Shown here piece after piece: positions 23,369 through 26,570 of a stretch of 26,570 nucleotides of DNA; positions within the stretch are counted from its first letter, which is position 1; the number at the start of each line of letters is the position of its first letter. The stretch is taken from positions 1 through 26,570 of the forward strand of contig JBGRQB010000038.1 of assembly GCA_041725875.1 (NCBI GenBank), written 5' to 3'. The DNA comes from JBGRQB01 sp041725875. Its GTDB lineage: Bacteria; Bacteroidota; Ignavibacteria; Ignavibacteriales; Melioribacteraceae. The position numbers and the translations under genes are program-made. The notes under the pieces are model-generated. The model was not told the origin of the DNA. It searched no databases and worked only from the letters and a program-made list of their open reading frames with translations.

Positions 23369-24545
23369 ATTTTATTTCAACTACAATTTTTATTGTTGTC
23401 TGAACTTCTTTTCCGTTTTGTTTTCCCGGCTTGAACTGTGTTGCCAGCACCGCCATTTCAGCAGCTTCGTCACATCCATGTCCCAAACCCTTAATCACTT
23501 TTGTGTCTCTTACAAAACCATAATCATCAACAACAGCACTTACAATTACAAAACCTTTAATATTTTGTCGTTTTGCCGAGCGTGGAATTTCAAGATTTTT
23601 TTGAATTTCCGCCATTCCGTTTAATGGTTCCGGACAAACTTCAATTTCACATTCAATCAGTTTTTCAGGAAGTGTCGGCTCTGTTTTTTCTGGTTTTGCT
23701 TTTACTTCTTCAACAGGTTTTTCTTCCTTTGGTTCAGGCTTTTTATTCACACTTATATATTGTTTCTCTTTTACAGTGGAATCTGTTTTTGCATAAGCAT
23801 CATAAAATCTGGAATCGAGTTTAAACTCAACAGAAAAAGTTACATCGGCAGAAATTATTTCGTCATTGTTTTTCCCCGGGAAAAATCTTGTCTGCTGAAC
23901 CGCTGTTTGTGCTGCCTCATCGCAGCCAAGTCCGATACCCTTAATCACTTTTGTAGATGTTACATTTCCTTCTGTATCAATGTGAGCCAGAAGAAGAACT
24001 TTTCCTTCGAGTCCGTACAACCTTGCATCTGTAGGGTATTGCAGATGTTTGTAAACAGAATACAATCCTCCTATTGGTTCTGGACAAACATCAATGTTGC
24101 AGATATAATATTCTTTTCTCTTACGGTTTTTTCTTACTCCGGCTTTAAAAGCTTCCGGCGGAGCCTGATAAAGAGGGTCTTCTTCAAATTCTATAATTTT
24201 TATTCTTATTCCGTTTTCATAATTGATAACTTTTGCAAGAGCTCCGTTTTCAAAGTAAGATTTATATAATCCGTCCTTCACACCTTCTTTAATAAAAAAC
24301 TCTTCCTTTTTTAATCCGGTAGGATAATAATGGCGGGTCCAGCCGTTTAATCTTCCTTTGCTGAAAGTCTTTTCAGTTTTAATTAATCCGTTTTCGTAGT
24401 ACCAGTAACTGGTTCCTTCATATATATTATCAATTACGGAAACTTCACTTTTCAAATTTCCGTTATCATATTTATCTTTAAATATTCCGCTTTGTGCCTT
24501 TAGCTGAAATGACAAGATTAAAATAAAAAATGCAATTCTGAACAT
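23367..24545 (-). CDS. Periplasmic MORN-repeat protein with two TonB C-terminal domains
   Basis: About 392 residues from ATG 24545. A signal peptide ends near LKAQ (residue 18). Residues 25-120 are MORN_2-type repeats (YDNGNLKSE, YENGLIKTEKTF, YPTGLKKEEFF, FENGALAKV). TonB C-terminal domains lie at about 148-243 and 298-392, joined by a Lys/Glu/Pro linker (KPEPKEEKP). Each TonB domain starts with C-x-I-x-V-C-P-E-P (Cys149/154 and Cys299/304) and includes TKVIKG(I/L)G(L/H)GCDEAA. There is no N-terminal membrane anchor like that of a true energy transducer, so it may be a soluble or outer-membrane-associated relative. A start 13 codons earlier is possible, but the signal peptide favours this one. 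The SD is weak. Confidence 0.75.
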   Translation of the reverse strand: MFRIAFFILILSFQLKAQSGIFKDKYDNGNLKSEVSVIDNIYEGTSYWYYENGLIKTEKTFSKGRLNGWTRHYYPTGLKKEEFFIKEGVKDGLYKSYFENGALAKVINYENGIRIKIIEFEEDPLYQAPPEAFKAGVRKNRKRKEYYICNIDVCPEPIGGLYSVYKHLQYPTDARLYGLEGKVLLLAHIDTEGNVTSTKVIKGIGLGCDEAAQTAVQQTRFFPGKNNDEIISADVTFSVEFKLDSRFYDAYAKTDSTVKEKQYISVNKKPEPKEEKPVEEVKAKPEKTEPTLPEKLIECEIEVCPEPLNGMAEIQKNLEIPRSAKRQNIKGFVIVSAVVDDYGFVRDTKVIKGLGHGCDEAAEMAVLATQFKPGKQNGKEVQTTIKIVVEIK

Positions 24546-24612
24546 ATTCTCAATAATGAATTTGTAAAGCACTAAAATAAACATTTTAATTAAATAATTT
24601 CTCTATTTTAGC

Positions 24613-24620
24613 TAAATTTA
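24613..24620 (+). promoter_or_regulatory. Possible -7 element of the L,D-transpeptidase-like gene
   Basis: TAAATTTA fits TAnnTTTR, 38 nt before the TTG start. AT-rich context, so the support is modest. Confidence 0.3.
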
Positions 24621-24640
24621 TATACTTTAGAATTCATTTC

Positions 24641-24645
24641 GGGGA
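24641..24645 (+). promoter_or_regulatory. Shine-Dalgarno supporting a TTG start
   Basis: GGGGA followed by a 5-nt spacer and TTG at 24651. It is the second TTG start in the window with this spacing (the other is at 5764). Confidence 0.45.
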
Positions 24646-24650
24646 AACAA

Positions 24651-25928
24651 TTGATATTACTGAGAATCCTGCTTATTTCATTAATTTTTTCGGTTTTTGC
24701 AATTCCGCAATCTGTCAGACCACGTTTTAACAAGAAAAACTTTAAAAGCTCATTTGCTACTGCTGCCAGACAAAAAATAGAAAAAGATCGATATTTTTCC
24801 GAATTGGATCAGCTTTTTAATGGTGAATATAAAGATCTGAATGAAAAGAGATTTATCAGAAGTTTTAAGGAATTAAAACTAAAATTTATAAAAGAGCCTT
24901 TTGTTGAGAGTTTTATAAAGTATGTTTTTACTAATCAAAAACTTTATTCAAAAAACTTTTTATATGAAGTTTTAGAACTCGCTTATACATTATTTCCTTC
25001 AAAGTTTAATAAAGAAGTAAAAGAGATTTTTTTCAATACCGATTCTCAAAACCTCTTTGCAGTCTCAGCTCAATATTTGATGAAAAATAATATCAAAATT
25101 GATTTTTCAGGTGAAATGGAAAAAAGATTTGAAAAGAAGAATGATTTGTTGCTCGGACTCGAATATCAGTTAAAAAGCAGGGAATTAAAAACTCCGCCTT
25201 TAATAGATTTGCTTACGCACAATTTTATAAAAAATAAAACAATAATTTTTTCATTTCATCGAAAAGAGAGAAAATATCCCGGAATTACAGTAATCAGAAC
25301 TCCAAAAGGAGACTTTGTTAAGAGTAAAGATGGCGAGTTTGCCGGAGTAAAACAGCTTGCCTGTTCTGCAACAAATCTTCCCGGCTATTTTAAGCGGGGA
25401 AATACACCGCAGGGAATTTATTCTGTTCAGGGATATTATATAACAAAAACTGAATCTATTGGTTCGAGTCCGATTGTAATCTCCAGAATGCCTTATGAGG
25501 TTTCTGTTTCAAGTTTTTTTCACAAACGTAAAACAGGGAAATGGACTTTAGAAAAGTATAAATCGATTTTACCTGAAAGCTGGAAAAATTATTTTCCGTT
25601 CAGTGAATCTTACAGAGGCGGAAAAACCGGCAGAAGATTGATAATTATGCACGGTTCGGCTGATGATATGAGTTATTATAAAGATTTATCTTATTATCCT
25701 TTAACCCCTACTTTAGGCTGCCTTACAACAATGGAAAAATGGGATTCTGAGACAGGAGTTTTACTTGAAAGTGATCAGATAAATCTGATGAACAATTTCT
25801 ACGGTTCAGGCAAACTGAACGGATTTCTTGTTGTGGTTGAACTGGATGATCAAAAATCTCCGGTAACTATGTCAGAACTTAAAGATTTACTATTAAAAGC
25901 AGAAAAAATATTAAAAATTAAGTATTAA
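24651..25928 (+). CDS. L,D-transpeptidase (YkuD)-like exported protein
   Basis: 425 residues. A signal peptide ends near FAIPQ (residue 20). Residues 30-200 are helical and not recognised. The C-terminal part (about 210-400) looks like a divergent YkuD domain: the segment RGNTPQGIYSVQG (249-261), then IIMHGS (331-336) and TPTLGCLTT (352-360), corresponding to the His-Gly and (S)xGC motifs with His334 and Cys357. Known family members cross-link peptidoglycan or attach proteins to it. The usual Arg after the GC motif is not present, so activity is uncertain. The start is TTG at 24651 because GGGGA (24641-24645) lies 5 nt before it and the signal peptide begins there. It runs divergently from the TonB-domain gene. 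Confidence 0.65.
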   Translation: MILLRILLISLIFSVFAIPQSVRPRFNKKNFKSSFATAARQKIEKDRYFSELDQLFNGEYKDLNEKRFIRSFKELKLKFIKEPFVESFIKYVFTNQKLYSKNFLYEVLELAYTLFPSKFNKEVKEIFFNTDSQNLFAVSAQYLMKNNIKIDFSGEMEKRFEKKNDLLLGLEYQLKSRELKTPPLIDLLTHNFIKNKTIIFSFHRKERKYPGITVIRTPKGDFVKSKDGEFAGVKQLACSATNLPGYFKRGNTPQGIYSVQGYYITKTESIGSSPIVISRMPYEVSVSSFFHKRKTGKWTLEKYKSILPESWKNYFPFSESYRGGKTGRRLIIMHGSADDMSYYKDLSYYPLTPTLGCLTTMEKWDSETGVLLESDQINLMNNFYGSGKLNGFLVVVELDDQKSPVTMSELKDLLLKAEKILKIKY

Positions 25929-25944
25929 TTGGGAAAATTCCGTA

Positions 25945-25952
25945 AATTTACA
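25945..25952 (+). promoter_or_regulatory. Possible -7 element before the aldolase-family gene
   Basis: A TAAATTTA string lies near here, about 25-30 nt before the ATG at 25977, in the short gap after the transpeptidase-like gene. It fits TAnnTTTR. Confidence 0.25.
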
Positions 25953-25976
25953 TCCCTAAAAAATTATTTGGTATAT

Positions 25977-26570
25977 ATGGAATCTAGTATTAAGAAAAGT
26001 ATTAATGAATTTGTAAATGCCGCCAAAATGGTAGGTCGCTACGGTTTATTAAATTGTAGCAGCGGAAATATGTCGCAGCGCTTGTCAGATGACAAAGTAC
26101 TATTATCAAAATCAGGCAGCTGGTTAGCTGAGCTTACAGATGAAGAAGTGAGTTTGTGTGAACTTTCTTCGGGTGAAATTTTAAACGATAAAAAACCAAC
26201 CGTTGAAAATCTTTTTCACCGCGGAATAATGGAGCAGAGAGAAGATGTAAATACAATTTTACATTTCCAGTCACCTTACGCAACAATAATTGCCTGCAGC
26301 TGTAAAAGTTATTTCAATTTTAATGTCATTGCCGAAATACCACTATATATTGGAAATATTGAAACCGTACCATATCTTGTTCCCGGTTCTGCTGAACTGG
26401 CTGACGCAGTTGTAAATGCTGCCAAAGAGAGTGATATGATTATAATGAAAAATCACGGACTTGTAACTGTCGGGAAAGATTACAGAGATGTTATTCAGAA
26501 AGCAAGATTTTTTGAACTGGCTTGCGAGATAATGATTAACTCAAACGGACAGGTAAATTATTTAAGTGAA
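25977..26570 (+). CDS. Class II aldolase/adducin-family protein (partial, 3' end outside window)
   Basis: 198 residues are visible and the frame is open at the window end. The fold is recognisable: LLNCSSGNMSQRL (substrate-phosphate loop), KSGSWLAELT, the segment TVENLFHRGIM with the Glu seen in fuculose-type aldolases, ILHFQSPYATIIA, and MKNHGLVTVGKD with the third zinc His. In class II aldolases the zinc site is HxH plus this His; here the middle motif reads His-Phe-Gln, so one expected ligand is Gln. The family includes fuculose/rhamnulose-phosphate aldolases, ribulose-phosphate epimerases and methylthioribulose-phosphate dehydratases; I cannot say which applies. The start is ATG 25977, with no clear SD. 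It follows the transpeptidase-like gene by 48 nt. Confidence 0.8.
   Translation, partial: MESSIKKSINEFVNAAKMVGRYGLLNCSSGNMSQRLSDDKVLLSKSGSWLAELTDEEVSLCELSSGEILNDKKPTVENLFHRGIMEQREDVNTILHFQSPYATIIACSCKSYFNFNVIAEIPLYIGNIETVPYLVPGSAELADAVVNAAKESDMIIMKNHGLVTVGKDYRDVIQKARFFELACEIMINSNGQVNYLSE

Noticed and set aside
23760..24269. 169-codon open frame on the plus strand
   Set aside because: It is antisense to the MORN/TonB gene, which has a clear signal peptide and conserved domains.
1..26570. CRISPR arrays or insertion sequences
   Set aside because: I saw no regularly spaced short repeats, no transposase and no terminal inverted repeats with target duplications.

Overview
The window looks like a low-GC chromosomal stretch from the Ignavibacteria/Chlorobi side of Bacteroidota. 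The evidence is indirect. An 806-residue M4 protease ends in the PNPFNPSTT-type C-terminal sorting module seen in Ignavibacteria and relatives that have type IX secretion. A two-subunit 2-oxoglutarate:ferredoxin oxidoreductase (korAB) points to ferredoxin-based carbon metabolism. Several intergenic regions carry the Bacteroidota-style -7 element TAnnTTTR. Unlike typical Bacteroidia, many genes have clear Shine-Dalgarno sequences, usually about 5 nt before the start, and two genes appear to start at TTG.

Layout. 1-2870 is an accessory-looking edge: the tail of an unknown reading frame, a zinc-ribbon DNA methyltransferase of the DUF1156/COG1743 type, about 550 bp of non-coding DNA with two diverged repeats, a degenerate duplicate of a tRNA 3' end, and a tRNA-Gly(GCC) on the minus strand. 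3049-7387 is a rightward cluster of tightly packed housekeeping genes: pcm, miaA, prfB, a cyclic-nucleotide-binding/YjbQ-like fusion and an M48 lipoprotein. 7473-8893 is a leftward pair, a PspC-domain protein followed by a LiaF-like membrane protein, probably for envelope stress. 9114-15518 runs rightward: glutamine-dependent NAD synthetase, a DsbD-type reductase, then korA-korB closed by a strong terminator. rpmB follows with its own promoter and terminator.

15982-20769 runs leftward: a DUF6600-type secreted protein with an extreme Arg/Ser tail, the M4 protease, and upstream of it an AraC-type regulator whose N-terminal half resembles a decayed histidine-kinase ATPase domain. 20991-23325 runs rightward: an M49-like zinc peptidase lipoprotein and a thioredoxin-fold protein. 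A leftward MORN/TonB/TonB periplasmic protein follows, then a rightward L,D-transpeptidase-like protein and a class II aldolase-family gene cut by the window end.

How the genes connect. Much of the content concerns the cell envelope and protein quality: isoaspartate repair, two lipoprotein metalloproteases, PspC/LiaF-like proteins, DsbD, a secreted M4 protease, TonB-domain and L,D-transpeptidase-like proteins. No complete, clearly new multi-gene system is visible. The best leads are single-gene novelties: the cNMP-binding/YjbQ-like fusion with altered active-site residues, the AraC regulator with a kinase-like N-terminus, the duplicated tRNA 3' end beside the methyltransferase, and the double TonB protein with paired cysteines. 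All family calls are by eye, with no database search.
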